Origin: Ktedonobacteraceae bacterium
Lineage (GTDB): Bacteria; Chloroflexota; Ktedonobacteria; Ktedonobacterales; Ktedonobacteraceae
Assembly: GCA_035653615.1 (NCBI GenBank)
Contig: DASRBN010000039.1
Location: 62,001 to 126,000, forward strand
Direction: 5' to 3'
DNA length: 64,000 nt
The notes under the pieces: generated by a model
What the model saw: the letters and a program-made list of their open reading frames with translations, nothing else
The model's database searches: none
What the model was told of the DNA's origin: nothing
Made by a program: the position numbers and the translations under genes
Shown: in pieces, positions 26,645-35,646 of the stretch
Layout of the letters: every line of letters starts with the position of its first letter
Numbering within the stretch: position 1 is the stretch's first letter

Positions 26645-26859
26645 AGTTTTTACTCAGTTCTATATAAGGCCGCGAGTCACCTGCCTGCGCTTCTCTCCAC
26701 ACAAAGTCTGATTGAGCGCATAAAGCTTGTCGCCAGTGTGAGCAACATTGCAGTGCCGCATATACTATAGAAAACGTTGCATATGATCAGAAAGTCATCA
26801 ACAATTCAGAGCGGCAAAAGCATATGTGCATGCTGCTGAGAACGTTCGAACTGCTCTCA

Positions 26860-26888
26860 TTGATATATATCGACCAGGCGGGTAAAAT
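26860..26888 (+). promoter_or_regulatory. Likely promoter of the MFS gene
   Basis: TTGATA (26860-26865), 17 bases, TAAAAT (26883-26888), about 47 bases before the MFS start codon. Confidence 0.6.
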
Positions 26889-26935
26889 GTGATGACTCGT
26901 TAAAAAATCCCTTTCGCAACATCGGAGCCTGGTAC

Positions 26936-28405
26936 ATGCAGCGTTTTAACATCAGTCAGAAAGTCAGTGTCAGTATTATTTTTGTCGCCGCCATGTTCAT
27001 GAGCATCATGGACTCGACCATCGTCAATGTCGCTCTTCCCTCATTAAGCCGTGATTTTCACGCGCCGGGCACTTCAATCGATGCCGTCGTTGTGGGGTAT
27101 CTTGTCAGTCTCGCCATTATTATCCCCGCTTCGGGCTGGTTAGGTGATCGCCTGGGCACGAAGCGTATTTTCTTGACTGCGCTGGCACTCTTTACCGTGT
27201 CGTCAGCGCTCTGCGGGTTGGCAACGAGCCTGCCGATGCTCGTCGGGTTTCGCCTCTTACAAGGTATGGGAGGAGGCGCGATGACGCCGGTGGGAACCGC
27301 AATCCTGTACCGCACATTCCCGCCGGAGGAACGCGTTCAAGTATCGCGCATCCTCAATATTCCGACGGTATTTGCGCCGGCCACTGGCCCGGTTCTTGGT
27401 GGCCTGCTGATCGTGAACTTCTCGTGGCGCTGGGTTTTCTATGTCAATGTCCCTATCGGTATTCTGGCGTTTCTCTTCGGCATCCTCTTCTTGCAGGAGT
27501 ATCGAGGGCAAGATACCAAATCTTTCGACCTGTACGGCTTCCTGCTGGCGGGCATAGGTCTCGCTCTGTTCATGTATGCCTTAAGTGAAGGGCCGAATTA
27601 TAGCTGGACATCGCCGGCCATTATGGGAACCGGGATCATAGGGCTGATCTGTTTGATAATCTTTATCCCGCTTGAACTGCGCTCAACACATCCGATACTG
27701 GACCTACGCCTGTTTCGCAATCGAGCATTCCGTACCTGCAACCTGGTTTCGCTCTTCTCTACGGCAGGTTTTCTTGGCCTGCTCTTTGCGGCCCCTCTGT
27801 TCCTCCAACAAGGTCGTGGCGTTTCCGCGCTTACCTCCGGGCTGACGACATTTCCAGAAGCGGTAGGTGTCCTCATCTCTACCCAGATCGTGACGCGCCT
27901 CTATCCTGACGTTGGACCGCGCCGGCTTATCGCAATCGGCCTCACCGGTGTGGCCATTGTTATGGGGCTTATGAGTCTGATCGGACAGGATACGACTCTC
28001 TGGCTGATGCGCGCGTTAATATTCCTGACGGGAGCGGGCATGGCTTTCTCATTCACATCTGTGCAGGCTGCCGCTTTCGCGACCATCTCAACATCAGAAA
28101 CCGGCCAGGCCTCGGCGCTCTTCAATGCACAGCGACAGATTGGCGCCTCACTCGGTGTTGCCCTCCTCAGCACTGTAATTAGCGTCGTGGGCATAACGCA
28201 GCTCAGTGCGAGTGGTACAATTGTACCCAACCTTACATCGTATCATGCGGCGTTCATTGCCGCGGCCATGCTTGCATTCATCGGTGCCTGTATAGGGCTG
28301 ACTGTGCATGATAGCGATGCCGCGGCCACCATGCGACGCAGGGTTCGGCGTTCCGAGAAAGAGCGTATTGCTGAACCGGTATCAAGTACAGTGCAGGCCG
28401 ATTGA
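26936..28405 (+). CDS. MFS drug exporter, DHA2 (EmrB/QacA) type
   Basis: A 489-residue transporter with about 14 hydrophobic segments. MDSTIVNVALPSL in the first helix is the DHA2 motif D1. The loop GWLGDRLGTKRIFL is MFS motif A, and GPVLGGLLIVNFSWRWVFYVNVPIG is motif C with the following conserved WR-FxxN. A cytoplasmic tail (RRRVRRSEKERIAEP) ends the protein. It probably exports cationic or amphiphilic compounds with proton exchange. GGAG lies before the ATG. It is a single gene with no TetR- or MarR-type regulator beside it, which is unusual for this class. A promoter lies just upstream. Confidence 0.93.
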   Translation: MQRFNISQKVSVSIIFVAAMFMSIMDSTIVNVALPSLSRDFHAPGTSIDAVVVGYLVSLAIIIPASGWLGDRLGTKRIFLTALALFTVSSALCGLATSLPMLVGFRLLQGMGGGAMTPVGTAILYRTFPPEERVQVSRILNIPTVFAPATGPVLGGLLIVNFSWRWVFYVNVPIGILAFLFGILFLQEYRGQDTKSFDLYGFLLAGIGLALFMYALSEGPNYSWTSPAIMGTGIIGLICLIIFIPLELRSTHPILDLRLFRNRAFRTCNLVSLFSTAGFLGLLFAAPLFLQQGRGVSALTSGLTTFPEAVGVLISTQIVTRLYPDVGPRRLIAIGLTGVAIVMGLMSLIGQDTTLWLMRALIFLTGAGMAFSFTSVQAAAFATISTSETGQASALFNAQRQIGASLGVALLSTVISVVGITQLSASGTIVPNLTSYHAAFIAAAMLAFIGACIGLTVHDSDAAATMRRRVRRSEKERIAEPVSSTVQAD

Positions 28406-28446
28406 TTTCAGTTGCGCTGATTTCTAACTTCCCTGGATGGTATTTG

Positions 28447-28477
28447 TTGACAACAATAGCAAAAGGCGGACTATGAT
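28447..28477 (+). promoter_or_regulatory. Possible promoter of the serine hydrolase gene
   Basis: A perfect TTGACA (28447-28452) and TATGAT (28472-28477), with a long 19-base spacer. It stands 84 bases before the next start codon. Confidence 0.45.
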
Positions 28478-28560
28478 ACCATCAGGAAGCGCGGCTTAGC
28501 AGAGAAAGCTGGCAAGAAAAATAAAATGGAAATATATACATGCAGAAGGAAAAATGACTC

Positions 28561-30297
28561 ATGCAGGCACAAGAATCTTCAGAAGGTATGACGCGATTAC
28601 AGGGATTTGAGGAATTTGTAGGCACTATCATGCAGGATTGGAAGGTGCCAGGGTTGGCTATTTCTATCATCAAAGATGGTGAAATTATTTTCTCAAATGG
28701 CTTCGGCAAACGAGATGTGGATGGCGGACTCGAAGTAACGCCGCAAACGCTCTTTCCTATCGCATCCTGTAGCAAGGCCTTTACAACGACCGCGATGGCA
28801 ATGCTGGCGGATGAAGGAAAGCTGGATTGGGATACGCCGGTAAAGCATTATCTGCCGTCGTTCAAACTCTACGATTTGTTTGCCACCGAACACATGACGC
28901 CTCGTGACCTCGTGACGCATCGCTCCGGCCTGCCGCGTCACGATCTGATGTGGTATAACTCCTCTGCCACCCGGCAAGAGCTGTTCGAGCGCCTGCAATA
29001 CCTTGAGCCGAGTAAGGATTTGCGAGCTGTCTTACAGTACCAGAACCTGATGTATATGGTGGCGGGCTACCTGGTCGGGCAGCTTTCCGGGCAAAGCTGG
29101 GAAGAATTCGTACAGCAGCGCATCTTTGACCGCCTGAAGATGAACAGCAGCCTGTTCTCGACAGATGCGGCGCAGGAGACGTCCGATTTCTCTTTCCCCT
29201 ATAAAGAGGAGAAGGATGAGGTCAAGAAAATTCCGTTTTACGAGGGCCAATGGTCGATTGCTCCTGCCGGTGGGATCATATCCAACGTGGCAGATTTGAG
29301 CAAATGGATACTGCTCCAGCTGAACAAGGGCAAGCACGAAGGCGCACAGGTTGTTTCTGAAAATCAGGTCGTCCAGATGCACATGCCGCAAATGGTGGCG
29401 CCCGTGACTTTCCCATTTGCCGAAGTACCAATATCCAGCTATGGCCTTGGCTGGTTTGTCGAACCGTACAGGGGACACATGATGGCCGAACATGGTGGCA
29501 ATATCGACGGCTTCAGTTCGCTTGTTACCCTGCTGCCTGATCAGAACATCGGGGTGGTCGTGCTCACCAACCTGAATCAAAATCCTGTACCCCTCATTCT
29601 CACCTACAACATCTGTGATCGCCTGTTGGGATTGGATGAAGTGCCATGGAGCGATCGCTTGAAGAAATTCTGGACGGACATCAAAGAGGCCCAGGAAAAG
29701 GGGAAAGAGAAAACCGAGGCCGACCGGGTTCCCAACACACGTCCATCCCATTCGCTCGATGCCTACACCGGCGAGTACGAGCATCCTGGCTACGGCATCT
29801 TCGCGGTCGAATTGGAAGGCGACCGGTTGCTAGGGACATTCAATTCGATGACCTTCCCACTCAAGCACTACCACTATGACACCTTCGAGCTGTTTCTCGA
29901 AAAGTTCGATGTGCATATGAAAGTCTCTTTCTTTACTAATGTCAGGGGCGATATCGACACTCTGAGCGCGCCGCTCGAAGAAACCGTGAAAGATATCGTC
30001 TTCCACCGCCTGCCGCCCAAAGATATGACCGGCAAACACTTCCTCGAACGCTTTGTTGGTGAATACGAGGTAATGGGTTTGACGATGACGATTGCCCTCA
30101 AGGGAGAGCATTCGCTGATGGTATCTCTTCCCATGCAGCCCGAGTTCGAACTGGTTGCCTACAAGGGCAACACCTTCCACGTCAAGGGACTCTCCGGCTA
30201 CAGCATCGAATTCAAGCTCGATGAAACAGGTAAGGTGACCGGGGCAATTGTAGAGCAACCGTTTGGTGTAGCAACTGCTACCAGGAAAGCGGAATAG
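28561..30297 (+). CDS. Beta-lactamase-fold serine hydrolase with C-terminal lipocalin-like domains
   Basis: A 578-residue class C beta-lactamase/penicillin-binding-fold protein without a signal peptide. The catalytic SxxK is S69-CS-K72 in FPIASCSKAFT. The YxN box is LQYQNLMYM (about residue 160). The KTG-equivalent is HGG in MAEHGGNIDGFSSLV. After residue 370 come two beta-rich segments: one beginning HSLDAYTGEYEHPGYG, of the DUF3471 type, and another starting FLERFVGEYEVMGL. Such proteins act as esterases or D-aminopeptidases, and lactamase activity is not implied. AGAAGG is about 13 bases before the ATG. Confidence 0.9.
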   Translation: MQAQESSEGMTRLQGFEEFVGTIMQDWKVPGLAISIIKDGEIIFSNGFGKRDVDGGLEVTPQTLFPIASCSKAFTTTAMAMLADEGKLDWDTPVKHYLPSFKLYDLFATEHMTPRDLVTHRSGLPRHDLMWYNSSATRQELFERLQYLEPSKDLRAVLQYQNLMYMVAGYLVGQLSGQSWEEFVQQRIFDRLKMNSSLFSTDAAQETSDFSFPYKEEKDEVKKIPFYEGQWSIAPAGGIISNVADLSKWILLQLNKGKHEGAQVVSENQVVQMHMPQMVAPVTFPFAEVPISSYGLGWFVEPYRGHMMAEHGGNIDGFSSLVTLLPDQNIGVVVLTNLNQNPVPLILTYNICDRLLGLDEVPWSDRLKKFWTDIKEAQEKGKEKTEADRVPNTRPSHSLDAYTGEYEHPGYGIFAVELEGDRLLGTFNSMTFPLKHYHYDTFELFLEKFDVHMKVSFFTNVRGDIDTLSAPLEETVKDIVFHRLPPKDMTGKHFLERFVGEYEVMGLTMTIALKGEHSLMVSLPMQPEFELVAYKGNTFHVKGLSGYSIEFKLDETGKVTGAIVEQPFGVATATRKAE

Positions 30298-30301
30298 CAT
30301 A

Positions 30302-30352
30302 GGACCAGGCGCGACTTTCCGGTGGCATGTCGTCGAAAAGTCGCGCCTGTCC
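30302..30352. terminator. Terminator between convergent genes
   Basis: AGGCGCGACTTT (30307-30318) pairs with AAAGTCGCGCCT (30337-30348), and GGAC/GTCC extends it with one bulge. It fills the 59-base gap between the hydrolase and the isomerase gene. Confidence 0.75.
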
Positions 30353-30356
30353 CAGG

Positions 30357-31091
30357 CTATTTGAAATATTGCAGCGATATCCTCGCGCTCTCCAGTGAAG
30401 GAATTTGGGGATGGTCGTTTTCGACAATGCCCCATAGGCCGCGAGCCTGCGCAAACTCCCACATGCTTCGCATATCAAGAATGCCCTTGCCAACCTCGGT
30501 CATAGAACGGTCAGCTGCCATATCCTTGAAGTGGATGAGGGCGATACGGTCGGCATGGGCTTGCAGAAATGCAACGGGATCGACTCCAGCATAGGCAACC
30601 CAGTACACATCCAGTTCGATCTTGACCAGCGCGGGGTCTGTAGCCTGAAGTAGATAATCAAAGAGATAGCCGCCATTCACAGGACTAAATTCAAAGTCAT
30701 GGTTATGATAGCCGAAGATAATTCCATATGCCTGGCAGCGCTGCCCGATGGCGTTCAGGCGGGGAGCCAGCGCCCGCATGCCCTCCGGTGTGCGCTGCTC
30801 GTTCGGCAGCCAGGGCAGCACAATGATGGGGCACCCAATGTCCAGGCAATAGCGAATCGAGGCCTCAAGCCGCGATTCTTGCAATGCATCTAACCCAAGA
30901 TGCGTCGCGACCGGGTACAATGCGGTCTCTTTCAATAACGCCGACATTTCTTGCGCCGTCAGATTCCCATACCCGGCAAATTCGACGCCTGGATATCCAA
31001 TCTGTGCCACGCGCCGCAACGTCCCGGTGAAATCACGTGCTGTCTCGTCGCGCACGGTATAGAGTTCTAAAGCAACTTTCAGATTGTTCAT
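30357..31091 (-). CDS. Sugar phosphate isomerase/epimerase (TIM barrel)
   Basis: A 244-residue xylose-isomerase-like TIM-barrel protein (IolE/Hyi superfamily). Metal-site patterns are visible: YGIIFGYHNHDFEF with the usual H-N-H-x-E/D set, VKIELDVYWVAYAG (metal Glu and Asp), ALIHFKDM (His and Asp), and GIVENDHP (last Glu and Asp). The substrate is probably a keto-sugar or inositol derivative. AAGGAG before MNNLKVALEL sets the start. It is divergent, across 160 bases, from a Gfo/Idh/MocA dehydrogenase. That is a common pairing in sugar or cyclitol catabolism, so the two may share a pathway and a regulator. Confidence 0.88.
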   Translation of the reverse strand: MNNLKVALELYTVRDETARDFTGTLRRVAQIGYPGVEFAGYGNLTAQEMSALLKETALYPVATHLGLDALQESRLEASIRYCLDIGCPIIVLPWLPNEQRTPEGMRALAPRLNAIGQRCQAYGIIFGYHNHDFEFSPVNGGYLFDYLLQATDPALVKIELDVYWVAYAGVDPVAFLQAHADRIALIHFKDMAADRSMTEVGKGILDMRSMWEFAQARGLWGIVENDHPQIPSLESARISLQYFK

Positions 31092-31251
31092 TTTACAGCT
31101 CCTTGTGGTTGCTCTCCATGGGATTTGCCTTTCCTCATCACTATAACATATACATGCTTTTGGTAACATGCTGTGCCATAATAATAGGCAAGGGTGCTAA
31201 GGCAATCGTTTTTACTCTCAATATATCTGGAAGGAACGACTCATCCCGCGT

Positions 31252-32364
31252 ATGAATAGAAAAATCTCCATCGGCATTATCGGATGTGGCAATATCAGTT
31301 CGGTGTACCTTGCAGCGCCGCGCCTGTTTGATAATTTGCGGGTTGTCGCCTGCGCGGATATTGATATGCAACGGGCACGCAGTCAGGCAGAGAAATATGG
31401 CGTTCCCAGGGCCTGTACCGTTGCCGAGTTACTGGCAGACCCGGACGTCGAAATCGTTATCAATCTGACTGTTCCAAACGCGCATGCTGAAGTCGCCCTG
31501 CAAGCAATTGCGGCAGGAAAACCAGTCTACGGCGAAAAACCACTGGCGACTCGGCGCGCGGATGGAAGGGCCATTTTAGAGTCGGCACATGCGAGAAATT
31601 TGCGTGTCGGCAATGCTCCCGATACATTTCTCGGCGCCGGCTTCCAGACCTGCATCAAGCTGATCAACGATGGTATAATCGGAACGCCGGTAGCCGCAAC
31701 TGCTTTCAAGCTGAATCACGGCATGGAACACTGGCATCCCGACCCGCATTTCTTCTATCAACCTGGCGCCGGACCTATGTTCGATATTGGCCCTTATTAT
31801 CTCACAGCTCTGATTGCCATGATGGGACCCGTGCAGCGCGTAACTGCCGCTATGCAGACAACCTTTGCTGAGCGCACTGTTACCAGCGAGCCGAAGTATG
31901 GGACAAAAATTCCCGTTACTACCCCTACGCATATTGCGGGCATCATGGAGTTTGCCGGCGGCGCTATTGGCACGATACTCACCACTTTCGATGTCTGGTA
32001 TTCAAAACTGCCCTTTATCGAAATTTATGGAACCGAGGGTACGCTCAGCACGCCCGATCCCAACCGCTTCGATGGCCCGGTCTTTATTCGCCTGGCAAAA
32101 GACGAGCAATGGCGAGAAGTCCCTCTCACGCATAACTATACGGGCAATGCGCGCGGCCTGGGTATCGCCGATATGGCACACGCTATGCGCACCGGTCGTC
32201 CTCATCGCGCCGACGGAGAAATGGCCTACCATGTTCTGGATATCATCGAGTCCTTTATGGAATCCGCGAACGAGGGAAGGCATATTACGCTCAGCAGTAC
32301 TTGTTCGCAGCCTGAACCTTTGAAGCCGGGGCCGTTACCATGGGAAGAGGAACAGGCTGATTGA
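31252..32364 (+). CDS. Gfo/Idh/MocA-family oxidoreductase
   Basis: A 370-residue NAD(P)-dependent dehydrogenase. The N-terminal Rossmann motif is IGIIGCGNISSVYLA. The nucleotide-to-substrate bridge EKPLATRRADGRAI contains the conserved catalytic EKP. The C-terminal domain has the family GPMFDIGPYYLTALIAMMGP with the active-site Asp and the usual H replaced by Y. Such enzymes oxidise sugars or cyclitols. The start ATG follows AAGGAA at a distance, moderate support. It is divergent from the TIM-barrel isomerase and likely works with it. The tail (LKPGPLPWEEEQAD) is longer than usual. Confidence 0.9.
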   Translation: MNRKISIGIIGCGNISSVYLAAPRLFDNLRVVACADIDMQRARSQAEKYGVPRACTVAELLADPDVEIVINLTVPNAHAEVALQAIAAGKPVYGEKPLATRRADGRAILESAHARNLRVGNAPDTFLGAGFQTCIKLINDGIIGTPVAATAFKLNHGMEHWHPDPHFFYQPGAGPMFDIGPYYLTALIAMMGPVQRVTAAMQTTFAERTVTSEPKYGTKIPVTTPTHIAGIMEFAGGAIGTILTTFDVWYSKLPFIEIYGTEGTLSTPDPNRFDGPVFIRLAKDEQWREVPLTHNYTGNARGLGIADMAHAMRTGRPHRADGEMAYHVLDIIESFMESANEGRHITLSSTCSQPEPLKPGPLPWEEEQAD

Positions 32365-32500
32365 ATGGGTGCTATTCATATAGACATGGCAACTAGAACA
32401 ACATATAATGAGGTTGTCAGCATGAATAGGGGCTTCTGTCCAGGCTCTTTGTGCGAACTTATGCAACCAATAGAATATGAATTGAATATAGAGGGACATC

Positions 32501-32851
32501 ATGAACCAGTATAACCATCCCGTACCTGTATCATTTTTGCTTGATGAGGAAAACCGGCGACTTATTCTTACCTGGAGCGATGAACACGAAAGCATTCATG
32601 GCTGGGAAGCGCTGCGCTGGGCCTGTCCTTGCGCCTGGTGCGCGGGCGAAGGCGGACAGCCCGGCATGTTGCAGAACAAGCAGAGCCTCACGAGCGAAGA
32701 AACGACTTTGGTAAACATCGAGCCGGTAGGACGTTATGGCCTGACGCCTGTATGGGAAGATGGGCATAAGACGGGCATCTATACCTATGAAAAGCTACGT
32801 GCCAGTTGCGAATGTGATGAGTGCCGCGCGGGTAGGAGATTCAGGCAATAA
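32501..32851 (+). CDS. DUF971 (gamma-butyrobetaine hydroxylase-like N-terminal) protein
   Basis: A 116-residue single-domain protein. The DUF971 pattern is clear: ENRRLILTWSDEHESIHGWEALRWACPCAWC, then VNIEPVGRYGLTPVWEDGHKTGIYTYEKLR. The paired CPCAWC and the C-terminal SCECDEC give six cysteines, suitable for zinc or an iron-sulfur cluster. Stand-alone DUF971 proteins are often encoded near Fe-S assembly genes, but none is seen here. No catalytic hydroxylase domain is present. An AGAGGG element is about seven bases before the ATG. Single gene after the dehydrogenase, 136 bases apart. Confidence 0.85.
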   Translation: MNQYNHPVPVSFLLDEENRRLILTWSDEHESIHGWEALRWACPCAWCAGEGGQPGMLQNKQSLTSEETTLVNIEPVGRYGLTPVWEDGHKTGIYTYEKLRASCECDECRAGRRFRQ

Positions 32852-33047
32852 GTTAACAAACGTTACATTTCTCGTTATATGAGATGTAGGTCAACAATAG
32901 ACAAATTTTCTGGATACCGGAGCAGGTGTCCAGGATTTCATCGCATAGTGTATTTGCCCTTGACGTTTTTGGTTTTGGCAGCTATACTACACCAACCAGA
33001 GGCGGCGGGGGCCGGATCACTTTTAGCCCGTATAGGGGATTGAAAGA

Positions 33048-33188
33048 ATGAATGGAATCAGTTCACCGGTTCAATCTCGCCGCCGCGGCATCGTCATATC
33101 TGGCCTGGCGCTGCGCATTCTGATCGCCTTTATCATTAGCTGGATTATCGTGCTGGCATTCTTTATCTCCGGGGCCGTTTCGCGTTAA
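33048..33188 (+). CDS. Small 46-residue single-helix membrane protein
   Basis: A short frame: a basic head (MNGISSPVQSRRRG), then one long hydrophobic helix (residues about 18-42: ALRILIAFIISWIIVLAFF) and SGAVSR at the end. AGGGG lies about ten bases before the ATG, and the stop overlaps the stop of the convergent VOC gene by three bases (TTAA). The positive-inside pattern fits a cytoplasmic N-terminus. I do not recognise a family. It could be a small membrane regulator, toxin-like peptide or subunit. The composition argues for a real product. Confidence 0.6.
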   Translation: MNGISSPVQSRRRGIVISGLALRILIAFIISWIIVLAFFISGAVSR

Positions 33189-34030
33189 TCTTCCTGCTTG
33201 AGTTCTTCTTGCTCCAGCGCCTGCTCTTCTTCAAAGCGGACGCCATATCTACCGCTCAGGTAATCATACATGTGGTCGGTGAAATGATTGGGGTTAATGA
33301 ACCCGCGATATTCCGGCTTGATTTCGGAGAGTTGAATCATCAGGTTCGTCTCTCCATTGCGATAGTGGCAATACAGTGACCAGCGCTCGTTGCGCTCCAG
33401 CAGGGTGAAATCGGAAGAGATGGAGCCGGAACCATTGCCCACCCGTTCGCGGCGCAATTGCGCGTGATGTGCCAGGTGATGATAGGCCGCATCCAGGTTG
33501 TCCACCACAAAACCGATATGGTGCCAGCGACTCGGCAGTCCATCCGAAAGTGGCGCTTTCTCCGTTCCAAACAGGAATAACGCCGTATTGCCGGTTGTCA
33601 GCACGGTCTGGTGCCGGTCATCGCGCACAATCGTCATCCCCAGCACCTCGCTGAAAAAAGCCTTCGCGTCTTCTCGATCCGCCATTGTCATCGCGAGGTG
33701 GTCGAACCCAAAGTTCGTCCACGTTCTCTGGCCGGCCTCTGCGGTCGCCTTGCTCAATGGGATAGCCTCGATGTGGAACGTGTTCGTCTTGAAATGGGCA
33801 ACGCTCTCGCCAATGAACATATCTGGAAAGACCTCATCTCCATCCGGCGTGCTGATGCGAATGCGATGTCCGACCAGCAGGCCCGGCGGCAATGCATGTT
33901 CAAGCGCCTCGTGATAGATCTCCTGCGGATTGACCTCTACCGGATACGGCTGGTCGTTCACCACCAGCGTCAGGTGTATCTTCTGTTGCTTTGGAGAGGT
34001 TTCATGGGTTGATTGTGTCTGGTTGGTCAT
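33185..34030 (-). CDS. VOC (glyoxalase/dioxygenase-fold) family protein
   Basis: A 281-residue protein. Residues 15-90 form a small beta-rich head (IHLTLVVNDQPYPVEVNPQEIYHEAL and so on). Then comes a VOC module from about 105 to 235: FGFDHLAMTMADREDAKAFFSEVLGM with a metal-type His, RWHHIGFVVDNLDAAYHHL with a second His, and SLYCHYRNGETNLMIQLSE with a metal-ligand Glu region. A 45-residue C-terminal tail is acidic (EEEQALEQEELKQED). The reaction (lyase, dioxygenase or epimerase) is open. The ATG follows AAAGGATAG. The unusual head domain is not part of ordinary glyoxalases. Confidence 0.82.
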   Translation of the reverse strand: MTNQTQSTHETSPKQQKIHLTLVVNDQPYPVEVNPQEIYHEALEHALPPGLLVGHRIRISTPDGDEVFPDMFIGESVAHFKTNTFHIEAIPLSKATAEAGQRTWTNFGFDHLAMTMADREDAKAFFSEVLGMTIVRDDRHQTVLTTGNTALFLFGTEKAPLSDGLPSRWHHIGFVVDNLDAAYHHLAHHAQLRRERVGNGSGSISSDFTLLERNERWSLYCHYRNGETNLMIQLSEIKPEYRGFINPNHFTDHMYDYLSGRYGVRFEEEQALEQEELKQED

Positions 34031-34187
34031 GTGTAACTCTATCCTTTCATTGTAGTGTCAACACCTTCTATTATATGATGTAGGTGCTTCATCATTGCCA
34101 GGCTGGTACGTGGTAAGCAAGGCGGGCGACCGTAGAGTGCGGATTCATCCAGCACGTGGTGCGCCCTTACTACATATTGGAGTAGAT

Positions 34188-34784
34188 ATGACGACACTCA
34201 TTCTTGGACTGGGAGGTAGCTTGCGGCCAGGTTCGGTCACGACCCTTGCGCTGCGCATCGCTTTAGCAGGAGCGGAAGCGGCAGGAGCATCTACAGAGTT
34301 GCTCGACCTGGCAACCTTGCCTCTTCCTCTGTTCAATGGTACATATTCACTCGAAGCATATACCTCTGAGGGCCGCGATGCCATCCTGACCTTGCTGAAT
34401 GCTGTACGCAGGGCGCAGGGTTTTATATTCGCCTCGCCGACTTACCATAACACAATCAGCGGTTCTCTGAAAAATGCGCTCGATTACCTGGAACTATTGA
34501 AGGATGATACTCCCCCGCGGCTGGAGGGAAAAGTTGTAGGTTTGATGTCCGTGCAGCTTGGTGTTTCCGGCACCGGAAATCACACCATAACCACCATGCT
34601 GCTGGCGGCACGTGCCATGCGGGCATGGGTAGCGCCGACAATGGTGGCAGTACCGGACAGCCGGCAGATGTTTAACGAAGAAGGCCAGCCCTACGATCCA
34701 ACACTGGCGGTGCGCCTGCATACATTGGGGGCAGAGGTGGCACGTGCCAGCGAGATGTTTGCTGCTCACTGGCGAACCTCGTGA
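34188..34784 (+). CDS. NADPH-dependent FMN reductase family protein
   Basis: A 198-residue flavodoxin-fold protein. The FMN phosphate loop is LGGSLRPGSVTTLALRIAL. SPTYHNTISGSLKNALDYLELL is the family hallmark around the isoalloxazine, and LEGKVVGLMSVQLG follows. Related enzymes reduce FMN, quinones, azo dyes or chromate. The start MTTLILGLGG follows GGAG at five bases. A longer frame adds an unrelated head and is rejected. Its stop is eight bases from that of the convergent MpaB-like gene, with both near a small hairpin. Confidence 0.9.
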   Translation: MTTLILGLGGSLRPGSVTTLALRIALAGAEAAGASTELLDLATLPLPLFNGTYSLEAYTSEGRDAILTLLNAVRRAQGFIFASPTYHNTISGSLKNALDYLELLKDDTPPRLEGKVVGLMSVQLGVSGTGNHTITTMLLAARAMRAWVAPTMVAVPDSRQMFNEEGQPYDPTLAVRLHTLGAEVARASEMFAAHWRTS

Positions 34785-34792
34785 TACGAAGG

Positions 34793-35638
34793 TTAAGCCG
34801 ATTGACTCATGGTTCGTTCGATGATTCGCCGGGTGACCGGTAGTACACGCATAGACATAGGCAGGTGTGGGATAACAGTGCGCATTCCCCACGTGGATAC
34901 ATCAAAGGCTCTCTGCCGTATATCGCTCCACTCCATGTCATAGATATCGCGTAATGGTTGGGGTAGCAGAGCGCAGGTCAATTGAAAGTTCAGGTGTATC
35001 AACGGGCGAAAGACCGGGGGCAGAGGTGGAAAGAGTACCTGTTGAGCGATCCGCCGGGCCTGAGGTGTGGCGGCCAGGCGGTTGCTATGCACCATGTCGT
35101 CAACGTATTGTTTCAGATCGTTAACTGTCCTGGGCATATCGCGGGGTTGAAGGCCCAGCAGGTGCGCTACCCTTTTCGATTCCTGGTAATACCGGTCCTG
35201 CTCTTCGTAAGAAAGTGGGCCGATGAAGAGCCTGTAGGTCAGCAATACCGTATCGACCAGCGTAGCATGTACCCAGAGCAGCAGTTCTGGATTGCGCGCA
35301 TCATAGCGACTGCCGCTGCTATATGCTCCGACGTCGAGCGGCAGGGTACCATGCACATGACGATGCAAGCGATTGATGGTTTGCGCGGCCCGGCGCGTCC
35401 TTACCGTTGAACCGAAGGTAAGATATTGGCCCAGCGTGAATGTGCGCTCGGTGCGGCCAAAAGGATCAGACATGTAGCTGCTATGCGCGTAGACTCCCAT
35501 CGCAATCATCGGATGAGCTATCTGCATCAAGACCGCGCGCGCGCCACCCAGTAATACGACCGTTTCGCTGCCGATTCTCCAGGTCGCACTGCCTGGACCG
35601 TAGTAGCCATAATCCTTCTTGTTCGCCGGATATTCCAT
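34793..35638 (-). CDS. Oxygenase MpaB family protein (DUF2236)
   Basis: A 281-residue mostly helical protein. Family features: GGARAVLMQIAHPMIAMGVYAHSSY with the conserved HP, DPFGRTERTFTLGQYLTFGS, and NPELLLWVHATLVDTVLLTYRLF, where W-H is conserved and contributes to heme binding in studied members. Relatives include latex-clearing protein and fungal MpaB, which oxidatively cleave isoprenoid chains. Many bacterial members have no assigned substrate. The ATG lacks a strong ribosome site. It directly follows the SDR gene on the same strand (eight bases), so an oxidation/reduction pair acting on one lipid-like substrate is a fair inference. Confidence 0.88.
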   Translation of the reverse strand: MEYPANKKDYGYYGPGSATWRIGSETVVLLGGARAVLMQIAHPMIAMGVYAHSSYMSDPFGRTERTFTLGQYLTFGSTVRTRRAAQTINRLHRHVHGTLPLDVGAYSSGSRYDARNPELLLWVHATLVDTVLLTYRLFIGPLSYEEQDRYYQESKRVAHLLGLQPRDMPRTVNDLKQYVDDMVHSNRLAATPQARRIAQQVLFPPLPPVFRPLIHLNFQLTCALLPQPLRDIYDMEWSDIRQRAFDVSTWGMRTVIPHLPMSMRVLPVTRRIIERTMSQSA

Positions 35639-35646
35639 GTTTCTGC

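Noticed and set aside
29032-29784. A 250-codon minus-strand frame inside the serine hydrolase gene
   Set aside because: Antisense shadow in a gene with intact SxxK, YxN and HGG motifs.
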